This document shows positions 38,101 through 49,080 of a stretch of DNA of 64,000 bases, in pieces. Source of the stretch: Neurospora tetraspora (Eukaryota; Ascomycota; Sordariomycetes; Sordariales; Sordariaceae); assembly GCF_033439725.1 (NCBI RefSeq), contig NW_026944383.1:7502001-7566000 (forward strand), written 5' to 3'. The notes below the pieces were generated by a model. It was not told where the DNA came from. It ran no database searches and saw only the letters and a list, made by a program, of their open reading frames with translations. A program made the position numbers and the translations under genes. Position 1 is the first letter of the stretch, and each line of letters opens with the position of its first letter.

Positions 38101-39480
38101 GTGTGCTTTGCGAAGGTCGTGTAGTGCTTCCAAGACAACTTCGACTTCCTGCTTTGCACACTCCTGCAGTCCGTCGAGTACAACGTAAAAGGCTTGGTTT
38201 TGAGGTAGCAGACTCTGAAGGAGCTGCACGATAGAGGAGGTAGCCATCGACCCAACGATAATACTAGGATTTCGCTGGATCATTGCTTCCCAGTCTTGAC
38301 GGACTGTACTTGATTGCAGCAGCTGATGGGCAATACTACCCAGGATTGTAAGCCCATCAAGCGTGTTTGGATCATCTTTTTTGCAGATGAAGCCAGCGCA
38401 CTTCTTGTTCTCCATAATAGCGTCCGAAATGATGCTTGCGAGGCCAACGGTTTTACCACAACCAAAATGACCAGTAACCCTCAGCACGGATCGAGTGCCC
38501 GTCTTCCATAACTTGTATTCGGGAGCGTTGAGTATCCAGCTCGGGGTTCCGCGTTTCCTTTCCCTTCTCTATATTGCGTCTATTTGAGGTTGTCGGGGAG
38601 ATAAAAGATGCAAGATCCTTTGTTGTTGCTCAAGTTCATCTTGACGCTTCCACGTTGTGTGAAAGCGACGTAACAACCTCCCGGCGTCCTTGATAGCAAC
38701 CTGCTGCTCTTGAGCAGCTTTATTCGCAAGGATCTCAAACTTGCTCTTGATTAGATCGGTCCAATGGTTCAGTTCGTCCTCGATTGGCTTGAACTCGATT
38801 TCGAAGCTTGATAATATCGATGCTGCCAGGAGGAGATAGGGTGGCCTTTTGGCAACTACCAGAATCTTCTGGCACAGCTGGACCACTCGAGCAAGGTACT
38901 CGGCAAGGAATGCTTGCAACTCAGGTGAGTCAGGAAAGTGCTTCGCAAACTCCAAGGTAATGGACCATTTTTGTGTCAACCTCATCAACAGTGAGGAGAC
39001 CTGGTCAAAATAAGCATAGTGTCCTAATGCTGCCTTGATTATTGCGTTTGACGATCAGTCATTTGTTCACAAACAGTTGACCTGGCTTCTGGGGCTTGTT
39101 ATGCATACCTCCAGTGAGACTCTTACTGCCGTCCAGACACCTGAGGCGATCAGGCTTTGCGAGCCTCCAATTAAGACATCTCCAGCCTCTGCAAATTTCT
39201 GTAATCGACTAAGAAACCCGCCAAGTCGTGTTCCGGCCGCCGGTGTCCATGAGGCATGTCGCCGAGCACCCTCTCTATTTAGCTCCTCAGTCATCTTGAT
39301 GACGTCGGAGGCAGTAGGAGGTGAACCGGCACATTGCGCTTGTAATCTCATGAAGTCCCGTTTCCTCTCCCCATCCAGGGCTTGCGCGAATTCGGACACA
39401 GCTTGAGCCAGTTTAAGTTCTGGTGGCAGCTGACGGGGCGCCGATGGAAAGACCAATGCTGTGCTGGTGCTCCAGGGCAT
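35109..39480 (-). pseudogene. NLR/STAND protein: helical N-terminus, NACHT, ankyrins; one in-frame TAG
   Basis: Three exons: 39480-39109, 39033-37871 and 37800-35109, with introns of 75 nt (GTATGC) and 70 nt (GTAGGT...TTACAG), all in phase. The conceptual product is 1408 residues. The first two exons carry the helical N-terminal region of fungal STAND proteins (FAQALDGERKRDF, GGSQSLIASGVW). The NACHT domain has P-loop GHFGCGKT (about 312-319), Walker B FYVVLDGLQE (about 406-415) and SRGMFLWV-like GAQGMYLWVSL. A long helical region follows, then ankyrin repeats (GWTALHAATLW, about 1216-1312). Codon 279 is TAG (38571-38569), between the N-terminal domain and NACHT; the frame continues through PSWILNAPEYKLWKTG. 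Either a nonsense mutation (CAG to TAG is a RIP-type change) or a stop corrected in RNA. Homologues act in non-self recognition and cell death. Confidence 0.82.
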
Positions 39481-40619
39481 GATTTTGACGGTAAGTAGTG
39501 AGTCGTGGAACACTTGAAGGTCGTGCCGTCAAACGGCAAGCTTGTCGGGAGATCGATCTGGTAACGAATGCTACAGTCAAGGTTTCGAGTCTATCTGACG
39601 TTGCCGAAGGGCCGTGAACCGCAATGGCCAACGGCTTGGGATATCAGGAAAGAGCCGTTGAGGTTTGATCAATCGCCCGCTCGTAGTTGCGACAATTAAT
39701 ACCCGACGAGGCTATGCTCCGAGAACGATGGCGCACAAGACCAGGCGCCTTGCCCCGCCCTCAAGTCCAAAAAGCACATCGGAAACCGATAGTGGTTCTC
39801 AGCCAATTACTGCCCCCCGATCGCGTAGCTGAATATCTGCTACTGCATGGATGCCAAAACTTCTCCTGGTGTGGTACCGGGTTGTTGGTGGCCTTGAACC
39901 TCGATCGGTTGTGGCCGGGTCGCTTGCAATCTGTTCGGGGGTGACTGACATTGTACAAGGTATTCCAAAGGCGCGATTCTGTGATGTGATCTATGGAGTT
40001 GCAAATGTTGAGGCTGTTGGGTATCGCGGAATGTCACGAGAAAAAGGTTCGAGGGGTTTTGGGTCAGATCATTGTCTCGGTAATGGTGCGGCTGGTTGAT
40101 GTTACGCGACAGGAGCTGTCTATGGAAAAACGCAACCACCGTGTTCGGGTCCACACGGATGCTGTGTGTACCTTACACACCAGTTTTTGTACTAGAATTC
40201 ATCGGTAGAGTTTGGCGATATTCAAAAAGAAACCGCGGATGAAGTTGAAGTAGACGGATTGGTTAGTCCGGGCCGGTCAAAGAGCTCTCGGGAGGTTTTC
40301 TGGAGCAACGAAATTTTGGGTGGGCGACCGAGGCAGGCGAGGTGGCGCACGACTTCCCGGCACAGCAGGGACTTAATGGCGCGCGTTATCTGAGGAATGA
40401 CGCCGAATTCGAGTACAATTGCCTGAAGCAGAAATAATAGTTGTTGAATTACTGGAATTGAACGGCAAGAAGAGGAAGAGAAGGTGATGGGTTGTAACTC
40501 TTGTTACGTCCTGCGAGGGGCCGCTGTGCCTAACACTGCCGTTCCGCAGACCGGAAGTCCTTTCACTACAAATTTCATCACTTATAAATAATCATTTTGA
40601 GCCCGTTCAGCATCAGCAG
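39481..40619. other. Intergenic DNA between the NLR gene and the tRNA
   Basis: It probably contains the promoter and leader of the minus-strand NLR gene. Short open frames on both strands (for example 39840-40154 minus, a His/Gln-rich stretch) lack any domain and overlap each other, so none is called. Confidence 0.5.
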
Positions 40620-40720
40620 GGCAAGATGGCCGAGCGGTCTAAGGCGCCACGTTAAGGTAAACCCTTAATCCGAGAAATCCGTGGTCCGAAAGGGCGTGGG
40701 TTCGAATCCCACTCTTGTCA
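40620..40720 (+). tRNA. tRNA-Leu (anticodon AAG) with intron
   Basis: The acceptor stem is GGCAAGA/TCTTGTC (one G:U pair), with discriminator A. The D arm has the 3-bp GCC/GGC stem typical of leucine tRNAs. The anticodon stem is CCACG/CGTGG with loop TT-AAG-G, interrupted after position 37 by an intron of about 21 nt (TAAACCCTTAATCCGAGAAAT). The CTTAA in that intron can pair with the anticodon, as usual for fungal pre-tRNAs. There is a long variable arm (TCCGAAAGGG) and T arm GTGGG-TTCGAAT-CCCAC. Box A (TGGCCGAGCGG) and box B (GGTTCGAATCC type) are present. Confidence 0.93.
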
Positions 40721-40724
40721 CAAC

Positions 40725-40751
40725 TTTTCTTTTTTTCTTTTCTTTCTAGCA
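40725..40751 (+). terminator. RNA polymerase III terminator of the tRNA-Leu gene
   Basis: Runs of T (TTTT, then TTTTTTT) begin a few bases after the discriminator of the tRNA, the normal pol III stop signal. Confidence 0.85.
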
Positions 40752-41199
40752 GTATTACTTTCGCTACCTTTTTTTCTTCTTTTACCATGTCTTCCCTAAG
40801 GAACAACGCATACTCATATCAGCATCTATTCTACGCCATGTTATTTTCTTGGCTCGCTAATAATGGCCTCCTTCGGAGCGTATAGCGCATGACAAAAAGT
40901 CTTGGTAGTTGCTTCTAAGCACCAAAGATGCAATAACAAATCCAAGCAACAACCGGTTGTTAAGTCCGAGCTGAGCGGCACTCGCACTTCACCATCCAAT
41001 TCTTCGATGCTTAGGTTGACGCTGCGGTGCTACCTCAAGAGCTGAACCAACCTCCCTCCTATGGGACTAGAGAAGCGGGAATGTCAGATGGTATATAAAC
41101 CATCAGCTTCTGCACACAAAGACTGGCCCTCATGTGTCTTCATAACCTCATCACACTTGCAAGTTCACCCAGCTTCAGGTCCAGGCGTTGGACATCATC
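40752..41199. other. Intergenic DNA with a perfect 14-bp palindrome
   Basis: No gene. At 40948-40961 lies AACAACCGGTTGTT, which is its own reverse complement. A regulatory-protein site is possible but nothing else supports it. The region may hold the former promoter of the esterase pseudogene. Confidence 0.4.
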
Positions 41200-42222
41200 A
41201 TGGTGTCTCTAGGCAACTGGACATTCGCCCCCTAGGTATCCTTCTTTCCTTCCCACGGTATTTGCCAACACCGCACGCCCTATGGAACGTCAGCAACGCC
41301 ATCAAGCAAAAGGAGTACCAGATCCCAAATCTCATGGCCCTTCAAAGTGGGAGTCTCGTGAGATGGCTAAGCCCGCTCTTGCCATGTAATTCCGGCGTTC
41401 GAGTCAGCTTTATGAAAACTGAAAGTGGAAGTGATCACAAAACTAACGCCATGACAAAAGGTAGGTACCTCCTCGACGGTAACGCCCTGGGCATGACCGC
41501 CTCCGAAGTCCGAAGCCTTCAAGCGGCGCAACGAAGTCGAATTCGCCCCAGCCCGACAGCGTCGTAGTCAGCATCGGCTGGCTACCCGCTTACTGACTGA
41601 CGCCGTTTACGGGCTAACTCAAACGAGCTGTTGACTTCCGTCGGCCTCTCCCTAAGCCCGAGGACATCCCCGCCGGCGCAGATGACTTCATCAAGTTCAT
41701 CGACGAGGTTCTCCGTCCGTGGGTGGGTGCACGATACCGTCTTCCCCAACGTCGAGTTCACCCGTGAGGCGCTGTACGGACTCCACTCATGGGGTGGGAT
41801 CTTCACCATCTATGCACTGACCACCCGTCCGGATTGGTTCGACACTTTCTTCTCGGTTAGTCCGGCGATATACTGGAACAAATGGCTCGATCTTGAATCA
41901 GGTGACGGCGAAATTGGGTAATGGGACTGCTGGCACGGGTTCGACTCCGGAGACAGAGACGAAGCCGAAGTTCTTCATCGGATATGGCGCGCTGGAACAG
42001 TTCCCGGTTCAGAGGAGGACTGAGACGGAGGAGGCGTTCCAGGAGCGCAAGGCTATAATCCAGAGCTTCCAGATGACGGATTATACTCGCGAGCTGTTCT
42101 ATCGGGTTGAAGGCAGCAAGAGGATGAAGGATTTGCAGCTGAGGGAATATGCTGGACAGGATCATTTTGGAGCAGCGTCTAGCGCGATCACAGAGGGGAT
42201 TGACTATTTTGTGGACTGGTAA
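41200..42222 (+). pseudogene. IroE/siderophore-esterase-like alpha/beta hydrolase pseudogene
   Basis: Pieces of one esterase are spread over three frames. They are PNTALWNV (near 41268), YQI..SWP, YLLDGNALGMTASEV (41466-41510), PLPKPEDIPAGADDFIKF (from about 41645), VFPNVEFTREALYG and the nucleophile elbow HSWGGIFTIYALTTRPDWF (41741-41845). The last piece, NQVTAKLGNGTAG through GQDHFGAASSAI, runs to the stop at 42222. In the family, Ser of the HSxGG elbow and the late His form the catalytic triad, and members hydrolyse siderophore esters. An intron with donor GTAATT may lie at about 41384-41468. At least ten small insertions break the frame; no deletion is needed to realign the pieces. The 3' end lies 24 bp from the end of the convergent NACHT gene. 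Confidence 0.8.
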
Positions 42223-42246
42223 ACAAGATATGAGCCGAACCATCCA

Positions 42247-45094
42247 TCATAAGATTGATAACCCTATACCTAACCATGAGACATATACCTGGCTCGCTGT
42301 CTTCTTATTTGCGGAACCAATCTGGAACAACAAATCTGAGTCGGCGCAGTCTTCCTTCCAACGATGAGCCGACGCCGTGCCTCCTGAGCATACTTGGCAT
42401 TTCTTCTTTCCATATTTTTGGCAGGGTGCTTCCAACAGTTCGTCATGTGGGTTGGCCAACTTCGAAGACAGCGCTGCGCGATCCCTAGTCCCTTTCAAGG
42501 CGCATCGCATCCATAGTTTAGCGAGGTCGAGTCTGGTTTCAAAGTATTGGTACGCGGTCAAATCCAGTACTTTATGTGATATGCATGACCAAATGTTTGG
42601 CGATTTTTCTCCAAGGACGAAAGACCAGATAAGATCTTCCTTATTTCCTTCAACGGTGTAGTAAGCAGGTTCAGCAATTATCTTGGCCTGAACATATGGG
42701 AAAGCAGCGCCACCGAGAGCGGCTGCCATAGTGACAAAACCAAAGGTTTTGCAACTCTGGCGGTCGGAGGAAACCCAACAACCTTGGTAGCGAGATTGGT
42801 CACTACCAGCCGATGCTTCCTTGAAGGCCGCGTTCCTTATCTCGTCTGCCAGCCTGTCAATTTCTGCAAATGAACGATTGCGATGCTGCTCTGAAACCAT
42901 GGAGAGGTGATAAAAAGCCAAAAGTATCCAAGTATACGAGTCGCCACAGCAGAATCCATATATCGCCGAGTGAACAGTGCTTGCTAAACCTGTCACCAAC
43001 GCCATATGTGCGTCGAAATCTGGTGGGACTTCAAATTGGATTTCCTCCCATCTCGCTGTAATCCAATCGTGTGCCGTCCGGTGCAAGTAGTCAATATAGC
43101 CTGACGGCTTGATTTCTAAAAGTCCTTTCGTACGGCTGTGCAGTCGCCTTGCAAAGGTTCCCGCGGAAAACGGAGATTTTGCTTCCAATACCGAAAACCA
43201 GAGAAGCGTCTGATGTAAACCTTGAACAAAAAAAGGAGCACTATATTCCACGTGCCTGAAATACTCTGACTCTGAGTGAGAGTACTTATCCAGTACACAA
43301 AGTAATTGAGCCCTTTCTCCTTTGTGTTCAGATTCAACACGAGACCAGAGATTATCGTAAAGATCGCTGAGATCACTGGGAAGCTCGTCGAGTAGCTGAT
43401 ATGAATCGGCCAACGTGTCGCCATCGACAATCCCGCCAAGAACCGAGTCGGTGACCAGCGAGACCCAAAGAAAAACACCATCAGACTTTCGAACAATGTC
43501 TGTCACCAGCCCATCAGTGATTGTAGGTTGGTCGTGCCGGAGTTCTGCAATAGCTATGTTGGTGTCGAATTTCCCCTGAACGAATGCTTCCATATCCTTC
43601 TTGGTGAGAAGTTCCATGCGAAGTTGGGGACAACCACTGAAAGCGTCACGAAACGCATTCCACGGCCGACTGCTGACGCAAACTTTTATGCCAGGTTGAC
43701 GATGGAGATCCTTGATGAGGTCTATAAGCTGAGCATGTTCTCCCTCAAATTCGTCCAATCCGTCGATGAAAATGGTGAGGTTGAAGTCCTTTGTAAGGTG
43801 TTTTATCGAGGCCATACAGTCCCGAAGTTCTTTATAGCTCCATGCAGGGAAATCGCGTGCGGCGCTAACGCCAAACAGCTTGAGCATGGCCCATCGATTA
43901 GGTAGCAACCTGAGGGCAACTTGAGGGGCCTGTCGAATAATCTGGTAAAGAAGACTGCGCAACAAGCCTTCCTGAGATTTCTGCAGCTCATCGCCGGCAT
44001 TCCAGGAGAAATATGCGGCAGTATAAAACGGTTTCGGACCAGACCACTTGCGTAGGTGTGCATTCATCCGTTCATCGCCAAAGATGAATTTCATCAGTGT
44101 GGACTTTCCAGACCCCGGTTTACCGGTAATCCAGTACACGCCTTCTGAATCGTGTTCGAGCCAGTTCGAAAAATCTCCCCAAAGACGGTGGTCCGAATTG
44201 CTTCCAGGTGTTTGGGGCTGCTCAAAAATCCAGCTGTATGTCTTCTCGTACGCCTCCGGTATGGCTTCATGGCGGTTCTCCAGTGATCCGAAGTTTAATT
44301 GTTGCAGAAGAGTTTCGATACAGTCAACGTCGCTCAGCTGTTGCTCCGTCCATGAGGGAATTTCTCTATCTTGATGTTGCATATGTTCCGAACCAGGATG
44401 CATCAATGACTCGAATTTCTTGCGTGCGCTGTCCGACTGAAGTTGTTGCCCAAGTGTTTCGGTATCAGAAGTCGTCGTACTCGAGGACTCGGGGGGCGGT
44501 CTTTGCATTCGGGTCGAACGCTCCCTAGGTCAAAGTCAATTAGCAGACGGAATAATGAACAAGTGTAGAAGATATTACGTACCATAAGTTTGAGATCATC
44601 GTCAGCATCAATGTTGACTTTGTCGATTCGCGGTTTCGTTCTAGATCCACAATGCGGCCTTCTGCCAGGACGAGTTGCAGAGCGTTTCGAAAGTCGGAAT
44701 ACATCGATTTGCAGTCTTTGAGAGCGCCAACGACCAGGTCCTTCCGCGCAGGAGGAGAAACACCAACTTTAACACTGTTGACTCCCTTCTCCTGTATCTT
44801 AGGGATGGACTCGGCGATCTGCTCCCCCATGGCCTTGCAGTTGTCACACGCTTCCAGAAGTCGCATCTCCACCACGGTGAGCAGACCATCAGGCCGCTGA
44901 AGAAGCGCCATTCTCTCTTGGATTTGTCCCGATAGTTCAAGCAGTTCCTCAGAAAGCCTCTCGATTTACACGACCCTTTCGTGAACAACAGCTGCATCTT
45001 TGCGAATATTTGAAACTTTTTTGACGAGGCCAAATCCGAAGTCAACAAACTGCACGACTGCAGCTGCCACCGATAGAGCGCTTAAAGGATCCAT
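42247..45094 (-). pseudogene. NACHT-domain NLR-like protein; in-frame TAA at codon 43
   Basis: Two exons, 45094-44583 and 44524-42247, joined by a 58-nt intron (GTACGT...CCTAG), give a conceptual 929 residues. The N-terminus MDPLSALSVAAAVVQFVDFG is the classic start of fungal NLR N-terminal domains (HeLo/SesA-like helical domains that can act on membranes). NACHT has P-loop GKPGSGKST (about 305-313), Walker B LTIFIDGLDEF (about 420-430), SSRPWNAF, and the following DGVFLWVSLV segment. Next come YLHRTAHDWIT and a C-terminal region without obvious repeats. Codon 43 is TAA (44968-44966), just inside the N-terminal domain; CAA to TAA would be a RIP-type change. Translation from the ATG at 44911 would give an intact product lacking the N-terminal 61 residues, so residual function is possible. 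Confidence 0.82.
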
Positions 45095-45912
45095 AGTATC
45101 CGTCAGGGCAAGGGGATTGATGTGGTTGAGGGCGGCTTATCGAGTGCGGCGGGAAGTCAAATGCGTAGAGCGCCAGAGGATGGATTCATTGATCTGGGTC
45201 TCTGTGAGGCGTATACATTAGCAGCGCGTAGTGGAATGTCGCCAAACACGATGGAAATGGTCCAGTCTCCGAAAGGTCGTGAGTGTGAGTAAATGCACGA
45301 AATGCGTCCCACAGTCCTGATATTAGGCAGCCATGACCAGAACCACTTTCGTCCATTTCGTTACCGTTCGCAGACCAAGGGAGAATGGAGGGCGTTTTCG
45401 TGGCAGACCAATCATGGGTACTGTCATGCAGTGCAACATGGATGATTTGCTCCTAAGGGTGCCCAGCTTGTCAGCGGTATGATGCAGTCGCCAAATCAGT
45501 TCCGCTCGATGACATCCATCGGTGGATTGCGATGCCACCGTCGCGAGTGGCGCGCGTCGTGAGTGGTGCGGTTCTGAAGCCACACGATGCAAGCCACTGA
45601 CTGTAGCTGGAGAGTCTCGGTCTTCCACGAAGCAGCCTAGCTGTACGGAAAGGAGCACATGATCTCGGCCACTGCTACAGTCCATCCCAATGAGAAACAA
45701 CCGCCAAAGGCGAAAAGCAGAAAAGGTACTGGGCTTGCAAGGTCAACGGGTATCTATAACATAACTCGTGAGACAGACAAAGCAGCCTCGTCCTAGCTTT
45801 CCAAAAGTGCGACATCCAAAAAGACTGACATGCTCCAGCCAACAAACAAGGGATTACCCAAAAACAAGATCGTCCAATACGCCATTCCATCTACTATTAC
45901 TCCTTTTGGTTT
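45095..45912. other. Intergenic DNA
   Basis: No gene supported. It includes the upstream region of the minus-strand NACHT gene and the 3' untranslated region of the transcription-factor gene. A 125-codon minus-strand open frame at 45323-45700 has no recognisable features. Confidence 0.5.
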
Positions 45913-48900
45913 CTAGATTGCTGGACCCCAAGTGCTGGTGGCCGCTGACCCGCCATTAGTTTCCATCTCGAACCTACCAAGGCTCTCCTGCCAGTTTTGC
46001 CAGTCGAAACTCTCGTCCATATTAACGTCCATATCTTCGACCTGGAAATTGGGTACCCGGAGCATTTCGGGTAACCCCGCACCGGGCCATAACCATGGGG
46101 CATTCTCGTCTTTCACGGGCGACTGTACCTGCATCCCCCGAGCTGTGTTCATGTTTGGCCCCGGACCAGGCGTGTGGTGCAGCTGATTACCGCCTGCGGG
46201 TGCCGGTGTGGTGCTGCGATTGAAGTCGGGTATTGTTGCAGGGTTGAAGTTCGCCGCGCTGTCAATCCGTGGAATGTCGCCATTGGGAAATCCGTAGACA
46301 GGTGGACGACTCGGGTCGAAAGAAGGTCCCCGCCATAAAGGAATGAATTCTTGGGGATTAAAAGCTTGGTCGGCCATGGTGGGGTCTAGGAAGTCCATCA
46401 TCTCTGGTTTTGGAACACCCATATTCTCGGTAGGGTGGCTGTTGTCATCAGTGCGAACTTCGTTGGTTTGCTGTTGTACAGTCTGGGGGATCTCGGGCGT
46501 TGGCTGCCTCGGGGGTGGCACCGGCTCAACTGGTAAGGGTGGCGCATTGACGAGTTTCCTCCAGCGCTCACGGGCTACTGTGATGCTAATCTCCTCTGTG
46601 ACTGACAATGCTCCGAAAGTGGTCGGGGCGGGTCTGGACTGGTCTTCCAGCTCGAGCTGCATGGCAGCTTGAGGATTGGCACGAAGACGGGCGGTCTCCG
46701 CTTCACGATGCCTCTTGGCCTTGAAGTACATCTTCTTGATAGGGAGCCAAACAGCTGTATGGGATGCAAGCTTCTCAAGCTCATACTCTTTTGGTGCTGT
46801 ATACACCGAGTTCAGAGCACCCCAAGCGCGCTCTGACGCAGGGCCCCAAGCCTTGTGCGAAACTTCGATTAGGAGATACGCCACGGCTTGCCATTGTGTG
46901 TATGTCAGGAATAGCCACCTCCATGGCTTGGACTTTGGGTTGGTATTAAGGATGTGGTTCGTCTCGAATACTTCGATAGCGGAGTTAAAGAGACGTTCCC
47001 GTAGCTCATCCGACAACTCTTCACTGTCGGGTCCTGGGAACAGCACGGGCTGGTATATCACCAGGGTCATCTTGGCAACCATGACTCGCGCAATGTTTGC
47101 AGCCACCCAGTACATGGGATTATCCAGGCAAGAGCGATCCCGGAGGTACTTTTCCTCAACACGCCTGTGTAACTCGGCAAGCATTTCCTCTCGCTCTTCT
47201 AGCGAGCTTTCAGCATCCACCGGGCAGACAGGCGCCATGGCGGACGATGCCGTGTGCAAACGTCTCGCCACAGTGCAAATCTCGTACCGGATTAAGGAGA
47301 AGGTCATGTCCGTCGGCCCGTCTCGTGACTCGGGGAAATCCTTCATATCTGGCGAGATATCGGAGTCGTTGACGTTAAGAGGAAGCTGTGTATCAAAAGT
47401 ACGGTCGACGAGAGTGAGATCGGTACCCTGGTCCTCGGCAGAGCGGAGATCCAAGACACATACAGCCCAGAAGATACGGCGCCTCATTTCGACCTCGAAG
47501 GGGCTGATGTTGGGGAAGTTCGTTCCGTCACGATGAAGGCCCAGTGCCTGGCTGATGCGAATAAGTAGGCCAGTCAAGGTCCAGGCGAACCTCGTGTCAT
47601 CCTGGCGGCGAACGAGAATGAGGAAGAGGAGGAATGCCTGGGCGAGGGTGATATCGGGCGTCGTCGTAAAGTTGGCTCTCGCTAGGGCCTGTTCACAACC
47701 GAATCGATATTGTTGTACGAGATAGTCCTTTTCGGCGCCGAAGTTCATTTTGGCCTATACAATGTGAGAAGAGGACCAAAAACAAAGAGTAACAGGGGTG
47801 GGCATACTTCATCTTTATCCATGGAGGCAACGGCAGAATAGTAGATGGCGAACATCAAGGCTTCAGTCGAAGGCGTGAGGCTGTCCATGTTGTTCCGGGC
47901 GTGGCGTATTGTTTTGGTCATCGAAGGGACATGAAGCACCTTGAGTATTGGATCAACGTTTTCCTGGAATACCTGCCACATAAAGGGGATTTGCGACGGG
48001 AGCGGGTGCAGGGGTCTTAAGTCGACATCGGCGGAGCGGTACCCGAAGATGAAAGACTGATGATCTGAATGGCTGACGGGTTGGTCAACGGATTCGGGAG
48101 AACCCTCGTCGTCGGAGTCGTCGGAATCATGGTGGCCGCAATTGATTGTTTCTCGACGGATTTCGTCGAGCTGTGTCTGGGTGAGTATTATGCATGGGGA
48201 AGTAACAAGAGGGAACGCCCTACCTCGTCATTGATGGCAGACCAGAATCCACTGCTGACATATCTGGTGACACCCTTCTCATTGAGGACCAAGCGACCAA
48301 ACTGTTTGTGGATGTCTGATGATATCCTCCTTAATGGGCCAAAAGGAGGTCTGTTGAGTTGTGTCTGCAGGCCATGCGCGCCACTCCTATCTGTGCCCAT
48401 ACCGGTTCCAGTGGAGGGCGAGTTCTTGCCAAAATTGCTTCCGTTCGGGGTTCCAGCTTTATCGGCGGCTCGGGTTGCACCAGGCGTGTGGCCGTCCGCA
48501 TCGTGTACTCCCGTACCTTCAGGAGAGTTACTGGAGCTAAGCGGGTGTCGCACCGCCTCAAGTTCGATCTGACCGCTAAGTTCTTCGACAATTCCCTCGA
48601 GTTTTCGCAGGCGCTTCATCAGTTCCAGCTCCCGCTCGCTCGAAGGTTGTTTCGACGGCGCATTCGGGTCTTTTGGTCTTGGTCGCCGCGGCGCCCGACC
48701 AGGGGCCGGGAAGATGCATGGAATCTGTGCTCTCCGGCAGTTGGAGCATGGCATATGTTTGTCGCACCGAACCTGATAAGGTGTCAGCGGGTGCACGACA
48801 TGCAGACGGGCCCGGAAAGGACGAGGCGGCACGGGGCGTGAGGAGCGGACGAAAGACAAACCTTGCGTCTCCGACATGTTACACAACTCCGAGGGTTCAG

Positions 48901-49080
48901 AGCACCGGAAAAGGGGGCCGATGGGGGGTAAACAGAAGCGCCCGGTGGCGGGTGGTGGGCGACAAGATGATGTTGGTGAATGTCGAAGCTATCGTGGGAG
49001 GGCCCAATGGATGGGTGGTCGACACATGGACTCCCCTCCGAGGCGACGCTAATCGCGCTCTGGTTGTCGTCGATAGGCAT
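45913..49080 (-). CDS. Zn2Cys6 fungal-specific transcription factor
   Basis: Four exons: 49080-48862, 48772-48224, 48176-47808 and 47754-45913 (introns 89, 47 and 53 nt, all phase 0), giving 992 residues. The third exon could instead begin 6 nt later. The binuclear zinc cluster spans the first junction: cysteines at 66, 69, 76, 82, 85 and 92 (CX2CX6CX5CX2CX6C), within CVTCRRRKVRCDKHMPCSNC. It is followed by a basic linker (GRAPRRPRPKD) and a leucine-rich coiled coil (ELMKRLRKLEGIVEEL), which suggests dimeric DNA binding. The central fungal transcription-factor domain shows LGLHRDGTNF and EMRRRIFWAVCVLDLR. The C-terminus is Pro/Asn/Gly-rich, a likely activation region. The start was chosen at the first ATG that leaves a short leader to the zinc cluster. 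Target genes cannot be told from sequence. Confidence 0.88.

Noticed and set aside
45323-45700. 125-codon minus-strand open frame
   Set aside because: No domain, no conserved features, lies between gene ends; likely chance.
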